A stretch of DNA of 64,000 nucleotides from Chaetoceros tenuissimus (taxonomy: Eukaryota > Bacillariophyta > Thalassiosirophyceae > Chaetocerotales > Chaetocerotaceae): assembly GCA_021927905.1 (NCBI GenBank), contig BLLK01000020.1, positions 372,001-436,000 on the forward strand, read 5' to 3'. Both the position numbers and the translations under genes were made by a program. A model generated the notes under the pieces. The model was not told the DNA's origin. It searched no databases and saw only the letters and a list, made by a program, of their open reading frames with translations. This document shows, piece by piece, positions 1 to 9,847 of the stretch; the stretch's first letter is position 1; each line of letters opens with the position of its first letter.

Positions 1-3000
1 ACATGGGTGGAAACGGGAGTTGGGTAGAATGGCCTACAGTTGCTTCGAGAAGTGGAACATGCACTCTAATATTCAGATACGCGACTACAGATCAACGCCA
101 GGCTATGATTACTATCGATGGGAACAACGCTGGAATTGTTGAATTTGAAGCAGCAGGTACAACATGGACAGAATATGGTGAAGACTCCCTTGTAGTTGTA
201 GATTGTCCTTCCATAACAATGACTATTAGACTTCAAGCAATAACCTCAAATGGTGGCCCAAATGTGGATAGTATCAAAGTTATATTTGCAGAAAGCACTT
301 CAGAACCAAGTTCTCCATCTGTGACAACAAGTTCTCCGACAAACTCACCAAGTATGAACCAATCAGTTTCGCCTACAGCAATCGTAAGTTTCTTTCTTTA
401 CAATTTGAGCATTTGTTGATCATTCATCGCCGCTTATAAACTATATAAACTCTCAATTTTAATTATTCCTTTGTTAGGTTACAAACTCTCCTACAGTTTC
501 AAAAAGTGCACAACCTAGTAATAAACCTACGATTCAGAAATCCGAGTTGCCTTCTCAAAGTCCAGTTGCAATTACTAGTGAACCTAGTGCGAATACTAAT
601 TCACCAACCACAAGTCCGGTTGCCAGTCCAACATCTTCCCCTTCTTCACCTCCTAGTATTGCACAAGTTACAAGCGCGCCTACTACAGGTTCAGCTCCTA
701 CTGGAGGAGTATCGTCAGTCCCATACACTTTCCGTGAAGCTGAAGATCCAAGCAACATCATTTCTGGCGATGCAGTCGTATCTTCCACCAACCAAGGTTA
801 CACCGGCAGTGGATGGGTAGACATGGGTGGCAATGGATCCTTCGTGGAGTTTACCAATGTGAACTTTGGCGGTGGAGGATCATGTCAACTGAAGTTCCGC
901 TATGCACTCAAGAAAAGGCAGGCTCCTATCAAGCCATGCATGGTGAGTATCAATGGTGTTGATGCTGGCTACATGACCTTCCGTGCGACAGGACCAGGTG
1001 GAGAGTACTATGGATACGATGAGGTAGTGACGACATGTCCATCGGGAGTGTTCAATGTACGTTTGACGGGTATCAGTGATTATGGAGCACCGAATCTAGA
1101 CAATCTAGCAGTATCACCACTAGGAGTATCACCATTGGATGTCGCAGCAACAGTATACGAAGCTGAGGATCCCGTCAATGATATTCACAATGGAGTAGTG
1201 AAGACAAGCTATACAGGCTACACAGGTAGTGGGTCTGTGAGTATGGCTACTGAATTGGGTACATATTTGGAGTTTAAGAATGTCAACTTTGGTAGTGGAG
1301 GATCATGCAAGATTGATTTTCGATACTCTTTGCCGAAGCAGAGTGACTCTATCCGTACTTGTAAGGTTGAGATAGATGGTAATGAAGTTGGTATTGTGAA
1401 CTTCAGCGAGTCCGGTCCAAGCTACAATGAGTATACAAGTGAGATGATGTTTATTGATTGTCCATCTGGTGTTGGCAATGTGCGTATCACTTCGTTGTCA
1501 TCAAGTGGTGGAGCGAATATTGATCATATGTTGGTAGCATCTGTCGGAGCATCACCTTTGGATATTCCACTGACTGAGGTGTATGAGGCTGAGGCTGATG
1601 GCAATATCTTCTTTGATACAGCATTTTCGGATGTGTTTGCAGGGTATGGTGGTAGTGGGTTTGTAGGTTTATCGAATCAGTATTCTTGGTTGGAGTTTAC
1701 TGGTGTAGACTTCAAAAATGGAGGATCATGCAAGCTTGAGGTTCGATACACATTGAAGCAAAGCTCATCTTCTCCGCGTCCATGTGGAGTCTCAATCAAT
1801 GGTGAGGAAGTAGGTGTGTTGAGGTTTGATGGTACAGGTCCAGTGTGGGGGACATGGGGTACTGATATGTTGGTATTTGATTGTCCGGCAGGATTATGGA
1901 ATGTGAGAGTGACAGCATTGTCAACGTTTAGAGGACCAAACATTGATAGCATGCTTCTTTCTTCTTTAGGTGTCGCAGGCGAGAATCCTAGCTCGGGATC
2001 ACCGTCAAGCGAACCTACTTTTAGCCCTGTTACTCTTGATAGTTTCATGCCTAGTTCCAGACCAGTAGTTGAATTGTCAAATGCTCCAACGGAAAGTGTT
2101 ACAATCCCCCCAACAATTTCACTTACGAGCATTCCAACTTCAAGACCCTCAATGGAAGTATCCTCAAAGCCATCTTCAAGCCCTTCCAATACTAGCAGTG
2201 TCAAACCCAGTTCGAAGCCAACATTACAGAACAGCGAATACCCTTCCCAAACAACTACAAATGCCCCATCCATTTCTTTGAGTGAAAAGCCTAGCAATAA
2301 ACCAACAAGAAACATGTCGGACATGCCTTCCCTTTCACCAACAAGCTTTCCTACAGAGACATTGAGCAGTAAACCTAGTGCACAACCTTCCATCAAGAAG
2401 TCCGATCTACCTTCTCAAAGTCCAGTTTCCAGTCCAACATCTTCCCCTTCTTCCCCTTCTTCACCTCCTAGTATTGCACAAGTTACAAGCGCGCCTACTA
2501 CAGGTTCAGCTCCTACTGGAGGAGTATCGTCAGTCCCATACACTTTCCGTGAAGCTGAAGATCCAAGCAACATCATTTCTGGCGATGCAGTCGTATCTTC
2601 CACCAACCAAGGTTACACCGGCAGTGGATGGGTAGACATGGGTGGCAATGGATCCTTCGTGGAGTTTACCAATGTGAACTTTGGCGGTGGAGGATCATGT
2701 CAACTGAAGTTCCGCTATGCACTCAAGAAAAGGCAGGCTCCTATCAAGCCATGCATGGTGAGTATCAATGGTGTTGATGCTGGCTACATGACCTTCCGTG
2801 CGACAGGACCAGGTGGAGAGTACTATGGATACGATGAGGTAGTGACGACATGTCCATCGGGAGTGTTCAATGTACGTTTGACGGGTATCAGTGATTATGG
2901 AGCACCGAATCTAGACAATCTAGCAGTATCACCACTAGGAGTATCACCATTGGATGTCGCAGCAACAGTATACGAAGCTGAGGATCCCGTCAATGATATT

Positions 3001-3786
3001 CACAATGGAGTAGTGAAGACAAGCTATACAGGCTACACAGGTAGTGGGTCTGTGAGTATGGCTACTGGATTGGGTACATATTTGGAGTTTAAGAATGTCA
3101 ACTTTGGTAGTGGAGGATCATGCAAGATTGATTTTCGATACTCTTTGCCGAAGCAGAGTGACTCTGTGCGTACTTGTAAGGTTGAGATAGATGGTAATGA
3201 AGTTGGTATTGTGAACTTCAGCGAGTCCGGTCCAAGCTACAATGAGTATACAAGTGAGATGATGTTTATTGATTGTCCATCTGGTGTTGGCAATGTGCGT
3301 ATCACTTCGTTGTCATCAAGTGGTGGAGCGAATATTGATCATATGTTGGTAGCATCTGTCGGAGCATCACCTTTGGATATTCCACTGACTGAGGTGTATG
3401 AGGCTGAGGCAGATGGTAATATCTTCTTTGATACAGCATTTTCGGATGTGTTTGCAGGGTATGGTGGTAGTGGGTTTGTAGGTTTATCGAATCAGTATTC
3501 TTGGTTGGAGTTTACTGGTGTAGACTTCAAAAATGGAGGATCATGCAAGCTTGAGGTTCGATACACATTGAAGCAGAGTAAATCATCACCTCGTCCATGT
3601 GGAGTATCAATCAATGGTGAGGAAGTAGGTGTGTTGAGGTTTGATGGTACAGGTCCAGTGTGGGGGGCATGGGGTACGGATATGTTGGTATTTGATTGTC
3701 CAGCTGGAGGAGGTAATGTGAGAGTGACAGCATTGTCAACGTTTAGAGGACCAAACATCGATAGTATGAAGTTATCCAGCGTTTAA
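1..3786 (+). CDS. Secreted protein with tandem CBM6/CBM35-like modules (5' end outside window)
   Basis: This is the 3' part of a gene that starts before the window. Exon 1 runs to 383. A 94-bp intron (384-477, GTAAGT...TTAG, phase 0) follows, and exon 2 is 478-3786. The protein is a string of beta-sandwich modules that open with 'YEAED' or 'REAED', contain 'GYTGSG' and 'SCxxxFRY', and end in 'GxPNxDxxxxS', which resembles carbohydrate-binding families 6/35. One module is in exon 1; six are in exon 2, at about 721-1110, 1147-1540, 1573-1970, 2536-2925, 2962-3355 and 3388-3786. Ser/Pro/Thr linkers separate the blocks, at about 478-720 and 1980-2530. The last three modules are a near-exact copy of the preceding three. 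No catalytic domain is visible, so a glycan-binding wall or extracellular role is inferred. It converges on the next gene with a gap of 57 bp. Confidence 0.82.
652..3786 (+). repeat. Tandem ~1.3 kb direct duplication (period 1815 bp) inside the CBM gene
   Basis: Bases from about 652 to 1970 reappear at about 2467-3786 with a constant offset of 1815 bp (605 codons), so the frame is kept. By eye the first ~1.1 kb has only a handful of differences, for example GAA/GGA at 1252/3067 and ATC/GTG near 1351/3166. The final ~200 bp has drifted more, for example around 1760-1780 versus 3575-3595 and at 1890 versus 3705. Near identity at third-codon positions points to recent duplication or gene conversion. 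Confidence 0.9.
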
Positions 3787-3843
3787 GAAGAATACAAAGA
3801 TTTTATAAAACAAAGAATAAGTAAAAATTTACATTACTGTTTA

Positions 3844-5172
3844 CTATTGGTAAAGAAGACTTGGAGGCATAGGTAAAAACTCAATGTGACAAAATTGATT
3901 GTAGTTCATGAATTGCATGTAGCTATTTCTATCCACAAGAGTTGGATCTAGGTCAAGCTTAGCTACTGCATCTTTGAAAAGTTTCATATCATCTTCATTC
4001 AAATCAGGTCTCAATATAGGATGAGCAATATCTTCATTCAAATCGGTGGCAACCATGAAACCTCCTCTACTCTTTTTAGGTTCTGGCGATTCCTTAGCCA
4101 TGATTGGCGGTATCAATGGAGGAAATTCCGCATAAGTGACAATATTATTGAACAACCAGTCTCCCTCTTTTTTCCATTTACTAGCAGAAAGCATTTGTTT
4201 CGGTGTACTATTCCTATCAAGTCTAGTAGCTCCTTCCCCATTCTTATAATTATCTTCAACAAGCACATGTCGTACACCAAGTTTCATAACACTTGCAATT
4301 CGTTTGAAAGCATGCAAATGATCATCAAGAAAGACAAGAGTGGAATCAGGATCAATCTCTTTCTTGTCAACCATACTCTTCCAATCAAGATCCAAAATAT
4401 CTGTAAAGTTTTCCCCAGTATAATTGACAGTCAAATTAGATTGATCGATCCATCTCTCTCCTTGATCACAAATCGGTTTCTCCTTTGGATCAATTGCGAA
4501 TATTTTGGTAGTATTCGATGCAGCTCGAATGAAATATGTAGAAACACCCTGATTCACTCCAGATTCAATGACAAGACTTGGCTGCAAATGTTTCACAGCT
4601 AAAAATAATGCCATGGCATGATTGATTCGTATTCCGCACATGTTTACTGGATCAGGACGATCCTTGTACACATTCAAGAATTCATCAAATAAAGTCTGAC
4701 CATTTGACTGTGGTTGGAAATACAACTCTCTTGCATGATTGTAAAATGAATCTCCTTTGAATACTAACGGCTTGCCCACTTGTTCATACGCAACAGCTGG
4801 CCAATTATCCCATTTCTTTTGACGAACAGCATTTGATACTTGTGTAGCTTCCGACTGTTGCTGTTGGACTTGTCGAGACATAGATTCCAGTTCTTGATTT
4901 TTATTTCGTAAATCATTTTGCAATTTCTCATTTGCATCTCGAAGTTCGTCAATGTCATAGACTAAATTTTCATTCTTTTTTTTCAACTCTTCATTGGCCT
5001 TTTCTAAATCTCGATTTGTATTTTCTAGTCTCTGGATGGAAGAAGAGAGAGAATTACTTTCATTACTTGATGTGATGATGTAGTTGCAGAATAAAAAGGT
5101 GACAACTGTCAAGAGGCCAAAGATTGCTTTCAAGCCGCCAGTCGTATTCTTTGGTTTAGATACCAGAACCAT
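3844..5172 (-). CDS. Type II membrane protein with class I methyltransferase-like domain
   Basis: The 442-residue protein starts at the ATG at 5172. A single hydrophobic helix at about residues 14-33 follows a short basic N-terminus. A long Glu/Lys/Asn/Gln-rich coiled coil spans about 45-112. The C-terminal half holds a Rossmann-like domain: 'VIESGVNQGVST' at about 201-212 fits the SAM-binding glycine loop, 'IFAIDPK' at about 224-230 the second strand with its acidic residue, and 'LVFLDDHLH' a later strand. This topology suggests a Golgi or ER enzyme with a lumenal catalytic domain. The substrate is unknown. It is intronless and tail-to-tail with the CBM gene. A related non-methylating fold is possible. 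Confidence 0.7.
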   Translation of the reverse strand: MVLVSKPKNTTGGLKAIFGLLTVVTFLFCNYIITSSNESNSLSSSIQRLENTNRDLEKANEELKKKNENLVYDIDELRDANEKLQNDLRNKNQELESMSRQVQQQQSEATQVSNAVRQKKWDNWPAVAYEQVGKPLVFKGDSFYNHARELYFQPQSNGQTLFDEFLNVYKDRPDPVNMCGIRINHAMALFLAVKHLQPSLVIESGVNQGVSTYFIRAASNTTKIFAIDPKEKPICDQGERWIDQSNLTVNYTGENFTDILDLDWKSMVDKKEIDPDSTLVFLDDHLHAFKRIASVMKLGVRHVLVEDNYKNGEGATRLDRNSTPKQMLSASKWKKEGDWLFNNIVTYAEFPPLIPPIMAKESPEPKKSRGGFMVATDLNEDIAHPILRPDLNEDDMKLFKDAVAKLDLDPTLVDRNSYMQFMNYNQFCHIEFLPMPPSLLYQ

Positions 5173-5500
5173 ATTCAGCTATTTGTTATCTTTTGTGAAT
5201 CTTTTCTTTATTGTACAAGAGTCCAAGTACCTTTATGAATTCAAACATCTTTTCACTTCAACGTATTCATGTGTTGTGTTTTTGAACTGTGGTTTTGACC
5301 GTTACTTCGGATAAATATTACGTCATCGTCTGTTTGTAGTGCGAACTTAAAATATTTCATAACCTATTGTTCCATGATGACTCATTGGTTCTTTGGAAAA
5401 ATCACAAAAAAGTGAAACAGTGAAACGAAGAAAATGTTTTGACATGAATTGCAATAAATAATTGACTTGCACTGAATCCCTCTTCAAAAAAATACGAAAT
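5173..5500. other. Intergenic region between divergent genes
   Basis: These 328 bp separate the divergent methyltransferase-like and microprotein genes and probably hold both promoters. An ACGTCATCG sequence near 5321 resembles a CRE/bZIP-type site. No gene or RNA was recognised. Confidence 0.4.
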
Positions 5501-5710
5501 ATGCCTCCCCGATTACCACATGGACTAAAGAAGAATCCAATTCATATGAATGCTGGAGAGAAAGCAATGTTTGCAGTATTGGGTGCCTCTGTATTTGCTG
5601 GTTTGATGAATCTCGCTACTTCTCCTCTTTATTCCAAGGAAGAAAAAGGGAAACAGGCAACTGATGATGCTGCTGATAAGAAGAAGAAGATATATCCTTT
5701 TGCAGTTTGA
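5501..5710 (+). CDS. 69-residue single-pass membrane microprotein
   Basis: I chose the ATG at 5501 because the frame upstream contains only a non-ATG start at 5462. The protein has a short basic N-terminus (MPPRLPHGLKKNP), a hydrophobic Ala/Gly-rich helix at about residues 22-40 (MFAVLGASVFAGLMNLA), and a charged Lys/Asp-rich tail ending in IYPFAV. This resembles small inner-mitochondrial-membrane accessory subunits in size and layout. I do not recognise a specific family. The clean frame and plausible topology support a real gene, but it is short. Confidence 0.5.
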   Translation: MPPRLPHGLKKNPIHMNAGEKAMFAVLGASVFAGLMNLATSPLYSKEEKGKQATDDAADKKKKIYPFAV

Positions 5711-6054
5711 GTGATAGTGGCTTCATCATGACTCCTGGGTAGTTGTGTCTGCGAGTAGAAGCATGGTTTGCATTATCTATTCTTTCCCTGTCTGTAATAC
5801 TAGTGCTACCTACTAGTTGGTTGGGGTTGGATATTGCTTGCTTGCATTAGTATTCGCCCATCTTTGAGAAGAAAACGGCTCAAAATTTTGAATTCTCACA
5901 TCAGTTTACTGTAAACTGAAAATCTTTATGAGAAGAAAATGCTTATGAAATCCATTTTTGCTTGGCATTTTCAGAATCTACAGAGTTACAATTCTTTTCT
6001 TTATAATAAACACAAAATAAGATGAATTTGATCATACATATAGCTATTTTTTTA
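5711..6054. other. Intergenic region between convergent genes
   Basis: These 344 bp lie between the microprotein and the minus-strand HAD-like gene and must hold both 3' UTRs. A short palindrome (CAGTTTACTGTAAACTG, near 5901-5920) could be part of an RNA 3' structure. Nothing else was recognised. Confidence 0.35.
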
Positions 6055-7116
6055 CTATGATGAAAATACTGTATTGAATGAAATACCGACCAATTCATTG
6101 ACAACATCTTGGACTTCAGATACATTTTCAGTGGTAAAGTTTGTAGTGATGTTCCCTCTAGGTGCATTCTTTGGTCTTACACGGCATGTATAATATCCTT
6201 CGTCCCTAGCTGTTCGAAGATATGCATCTTGATCTGAAACTACAAGCGTTGCTATTGGATCAATATCTGACTGCTTTGTCAATTTATTCAATAGTTTCAA
6301 TGATACTTGTTCACTTTCAGTTTCACCTGCAAGTAGAAAATCAATTTTAATATTTGGTAATTGCCGCTGAAGACTTTCCATATCTTGTAGAACTTTATCT
6401 TTTTCTTCCAACGAAAGAGCCTTTGGTGGAGGGAGAAGTGCTATTTTCATCGATCGCATATGCAAAAAGGACAATAGAGTGCCTGATCCTGTTGTAGCTA
6501 ACCATTTCGAACCACTTTTGGATACAGTTTCAGCGGCTGCAATTTTACGAGCTACCAAGTGTCCTTTTGCATCTCCCATCTTTAATATTTCATCCTTTTT
6601 GCTATTTGCCAATTCAACGCCAGCAAGACCTCCATCTACTTTATCTCGCAACTTTTTTGCATATTTTGCTCTGATATCAGAATTGAAAGGGTTGGATTCT
6701 GTTTTGTTTTCATTTGCCTTTTCATCTTTCTTATTTGATTCATTATTCCTTTTTCCTAGTAACAAAGATAGATCATCGTCATCTTCGTCTTTTCGTTTAT
6801 TTTTTTGCATATCTCCACCAAGTTTGACGCCCAAAAGATTTGCAATATTATTCACAACATTTGTTCTTGGTTTTACATCTCCAATTTTCTGCTCTTCTTT
6901 CTTCTGCTGATTCTTGGATATAGATAGACCCTTATCTTTTCGATGAGCATCAATGTTACGAGTCAGTAAATGAAAATCTAGTGCTACGGCTCGGATCTTG
7001 TTATTTTTGCTCATATCTATTTTTGTGTTTGATGCAGCTGATTGAACACCGCCTAGATCCATCATGGATGAATATCTACCCTTGAGATTTAGCAGTACCC
7101 TACTCGCTCTATACAT
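6055..7116 (-). CDS. Protein with possible degenerate HAD-like fold, probably mitochondrial
   Basis: The frame is open further upstream, but the ATG at 7116 gives a 353-residue protein beginning with a basic, amphipathic presequence (MYRASRVLLNLKGRYSS) typical of mitochondrial import. After it comes 'IRAVALDFHLL', which resembles HAD motif I but lacks the second catalytic Asp of DxD. Residues ~75-160 are a Lys/Asp/Asn-rich low-complexity stretch. The C-terminal region 'ATLVVSDQDAYLRTARDEG' resembles the HAD motif-IV strand and helix. If this is a HAD relative, the catalytic residues look incomplete. The fold assignment is tentative and no substrate can be named. Confidence 0.5.
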   Translation of the reverse strand: MYRASRVLLNLKGRYSSMMDLGGVQSAASNTKIDMSKNNKIRAVALDFHLLTRNIDAHRKDKGLSISKNQQKKEEQKIGDVKPRTNVVNNIANLLGVKLGGDMQKNKRKDEDDDDLSLLLGKRNNESNKKDEKANENKTESNPFNSDIRAKYAKKLRDKVDGGLAGVELANSKKDEILKMGDAKGHLVARKIAAAETVSKSGSKWLATTGSGTLLSFLHMRSMKIALLPPPKALSLEEKDKVLQDMESLQRQLPNIKIDFLLAGETESEQVSLKLLNKLTKQSDIDPIATLVVSDQDAYLRTARDEGYYTCRVRPKNAPRGNITTNFTTENVSEVQDVVNELVGISFNTVFSS

Positions 7117-7909
7117 GATGATATGATAAATTGAATAAAAGTAGATACTTTCGTATATATTATGGTATATTATATGTAGAATAGATATGCGATGTAACGA
7201 TGCAATTAAAATCACGAGGCGAAAATAATCTTGTATGGTATTCTTATTGAATAGAATTGAATTTAGTGAAGAGAGATGAGATGAGAGATGAGAGGTGAGA
7301 GACACAAAAGAGAGAAAAGAGGGCGCGAGAGGGGGAGAGATTTCATTTTTACTTCTTAGCTGGAAAAACGACCCGACACCAATGAGGAGTAAGGCATGAT
7401 TAACTCATTCAACGTAAGCATGATTTAATAATGAGGATTTTCCTCGTACGTATAGTTGTTGATCTCAGACTTTTGATACGCCTCCTGACATGTCATCTGA
7501 TTGATGACGTGGTAAAGTGTTCCATATCATCACGGCCTTTTGAGTCTGTGCGTGGTGCACCCACTTTTGCTTTTGATAAGTCCTGGATCAGTCACTAGTC
7601 GCCCCCAAAAACACAACACTGCCAAAAACACACAAGTATGTGTTATATGGCTCAGTCATCACAATCACCCCTTGATGAACACACACAATCTACCTAGTGC
7701 TACATAGCTGACTGCTTCTTCACCCGCTTAGGATATATAACGTGCTGTTAATAGAATACATAGATAAGAGAAGGCGGACTAGTCTACTAGCTAGTACTAC
7801 TGCTGATAAAAACGTCAACAACGCACAAGAAAGAATAAAAGGAACAAGAAGCAAGAATAAGAAAAAGAAGTACTACTACTAGCTAGTCAAAGTTATTTAG
7901 CGAAAAATA
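7117..7909. promoter_or_regulatory. Divergent promoter region with polypurine tract
   Basis: This 793-bp region lies between divergent genes. From about 7263 to 7345 the plus strand is almost purely G/A with repeats of GAGATGAGA, a polypurine tract. The segment 7720-7900 holds several CTAGCTAG/ACTAGT-type short palindromes close to the start of the 7910 gene. No RNA gene was recognised. Confidence 0.4.
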
Positions 7910-9720
7910 ATGCCGCAGAAACGTTTAAAAATCACTAGCTTCCATAAAAGCGCCAAAGCTAGCAATACTCATAATGAAGAGCCGAATGACCGAGCTGCCG
8001 AAGGCAATTCAGGATTTCAAATTCGGATGACTAGCTTTTACTTGATTCCCACTACAGAATTGAAAAAACTTGTTACGTGTGATCACTCAAGTAGTAGCGG
8101 TAGTACATGCAGCTATATTGGTGAAAAAAGGAATAAACATTCCATTTCCGACTCTTTTAAACAATCTACTACTTGTTCCTTGCGCAAAACTAGTACGAAT
8201 GGTTCTTCCAGGAGCAGTACGAATGAATGTGCCCTCAGTAACATCAGTGACAGTCTCCTGCAAAGCCCTCATCGCAGAAATTCGAGTGCTGGTAGTAGTG
8301 GAAGAGCAAACTCTCCTTGTTCATCTACTGCAGATCCAAATGGTGAAGAGGTTGATAGTAGCACGCCCATCCGATCTAACACGATGCATTTCAAAACAAC
8401 TAGCAAAACCAGTGAATACGGAGAAGAAAATTCTCGGTCTACTAATTCTGATCTTGCCGATTCTACAATAGCGCAAGTTATTGATTACAACATCGGCGAA
8501 GAAAATCCCCACTCTACTGATGCTGATCTAGCTAACTCTACAATTTCACAGGCTATTGATACTTGGGAAGATCATGGTTTGTCAAGAAATAAAAAACTCT
8601 TGCCAAGAAAACCAAACATTGTAAAGGATCACCAAACTGTGGTAAGTTTTCGATATGTGTGATTCTAGCTAATTTGAAGACTTTTTTTAACGCTCCATCT
8701 ACAACAGATGAATACTCCACGAAGGTTTTATCAGGAACCTGTTTTGAACTTTCAGTATCCTCTTCAGAACTCACACAATTATATTGCCCCATTGAATAAA
8801 CCTCCTTCCTTCAATATCATTAATCATGGTCGTTCTAAAGAGACTGATAATTTTCTGGCTGACATCAATAAGACGACCACAAAGAAGACGACCACAAAGA
8901 AGATTGCGAAAAGTAGAAGCAACGGTTCTCAAGAATTGCCTATATTACCGACAAGCAATGACTTACCTCCATTGCCAAGAACCAATGACTCTCAATCACC
9001 GAGTACCAAACTCTACGCATCTTTAGGACAGTTTCAAGCTGACATACCAAAAGAAGAAAACCTCCCCGAGAAGCCACATGTGCCTCTTCAAGATGGACAC
9101 CCTCTTATCCCATCCAAAACAGATACTGATCCGTATGAGAGAAAATTGCATAGAGAGTTGAAAATGGAAGGGACCCGATTTCATTTTATTGTATTGGCAA
9201 ATCTCGATATTGCCACAATGAAAAGAGGAGACATTAGAGGAAAACGTATAGATTCAATGCCTTTGGGTTATCATGGTAAGCTCATGCAATGTCAACAGAA
9301 GCAATTAAGGATGCAAAAAATATACTGTGGATTAAGGTCTAATCATTGTTTGTCAACGCAGGTATGACGTGTAGATATTGTCGAGGGGTTACGAGACAAT
9401 CCAGCCAGAATACTACAGGACTCGGAAGAAGTGGGCGATACTTTCCACTCTCATTGAAAACTATGGCAGATTCCCAGAAAACTTTAGGTAGTATATATAA
9501 TCATCTGACACGTTGCCCAGATGTACCTTTGGAGGTAAAATCAGCTGTGATGACCGCAAAGGCTACGCATAACCATGACAGAAAAGCTTTAAGACGTGGA
9601 AGCCAACAGAAATTTTATCGAATTCTCTGGAAAAGGCTTCATGGTGTTAAGGATTGTAATGCTGATGCTCCCGGACCTGGGACTCAAAGAGGAGACTCGA
9701 AAATTATTGCACATATTTAA
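7910..9720 (+). CDS. Three-exon protein with C-terminal C2HC zinc-binding-like domain
   Basis: Exons are 7910-8641, 8708-9275 and 9362-9720. The introns are 66 bp (8642-8707, phase 0) and 86 bp (9276-9361, phase 1), both GTAAG...AG, and give a 552-residue protein. The first ~430 residues are low-complexity and Ser/Thr/Asn/Lys-rich. The C-terminal ~119 residues carry CRYC, then RYFPLSLKTMAD, then NHLTRC, consistent with one Cys2-His-Cys zinc site, followed by 'GSQQKFYRILWKRLHG'. I recall this C-terminal pattern from many lineage-specific diatom proteins of unknown role. A DNA- or protein-binding nuclear role is a guess from the metal site and disordered N-terminus. Confidence 0.68.
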
Positions 9721-9847
9721 AAATAAATCACGTTTGATATGTTTTCACTCTAGCATTTCGCATTTCAACATGTGGAAGTAAAAGTCTCAGGGATAGAGAA
9801 GTTAATTCACTATAGTTAGTATCTTTGTCTACTGGTTGTACAAGCTT

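Noticed and set aside
1677-2396. Long minus-strand open frame (239 codons) opposite the CBM gene
   Set aside because: It lies antisense to the clear Ser/Pro/Thr linker and module coding sequence and its composition mirrors that codon bias; no domain.
4021-4602. Plus-strand open frame of 193 codons
   Set aside because: It is antisense to the methyltransferase-like gene and has no recognisable domain or upstream promoter.
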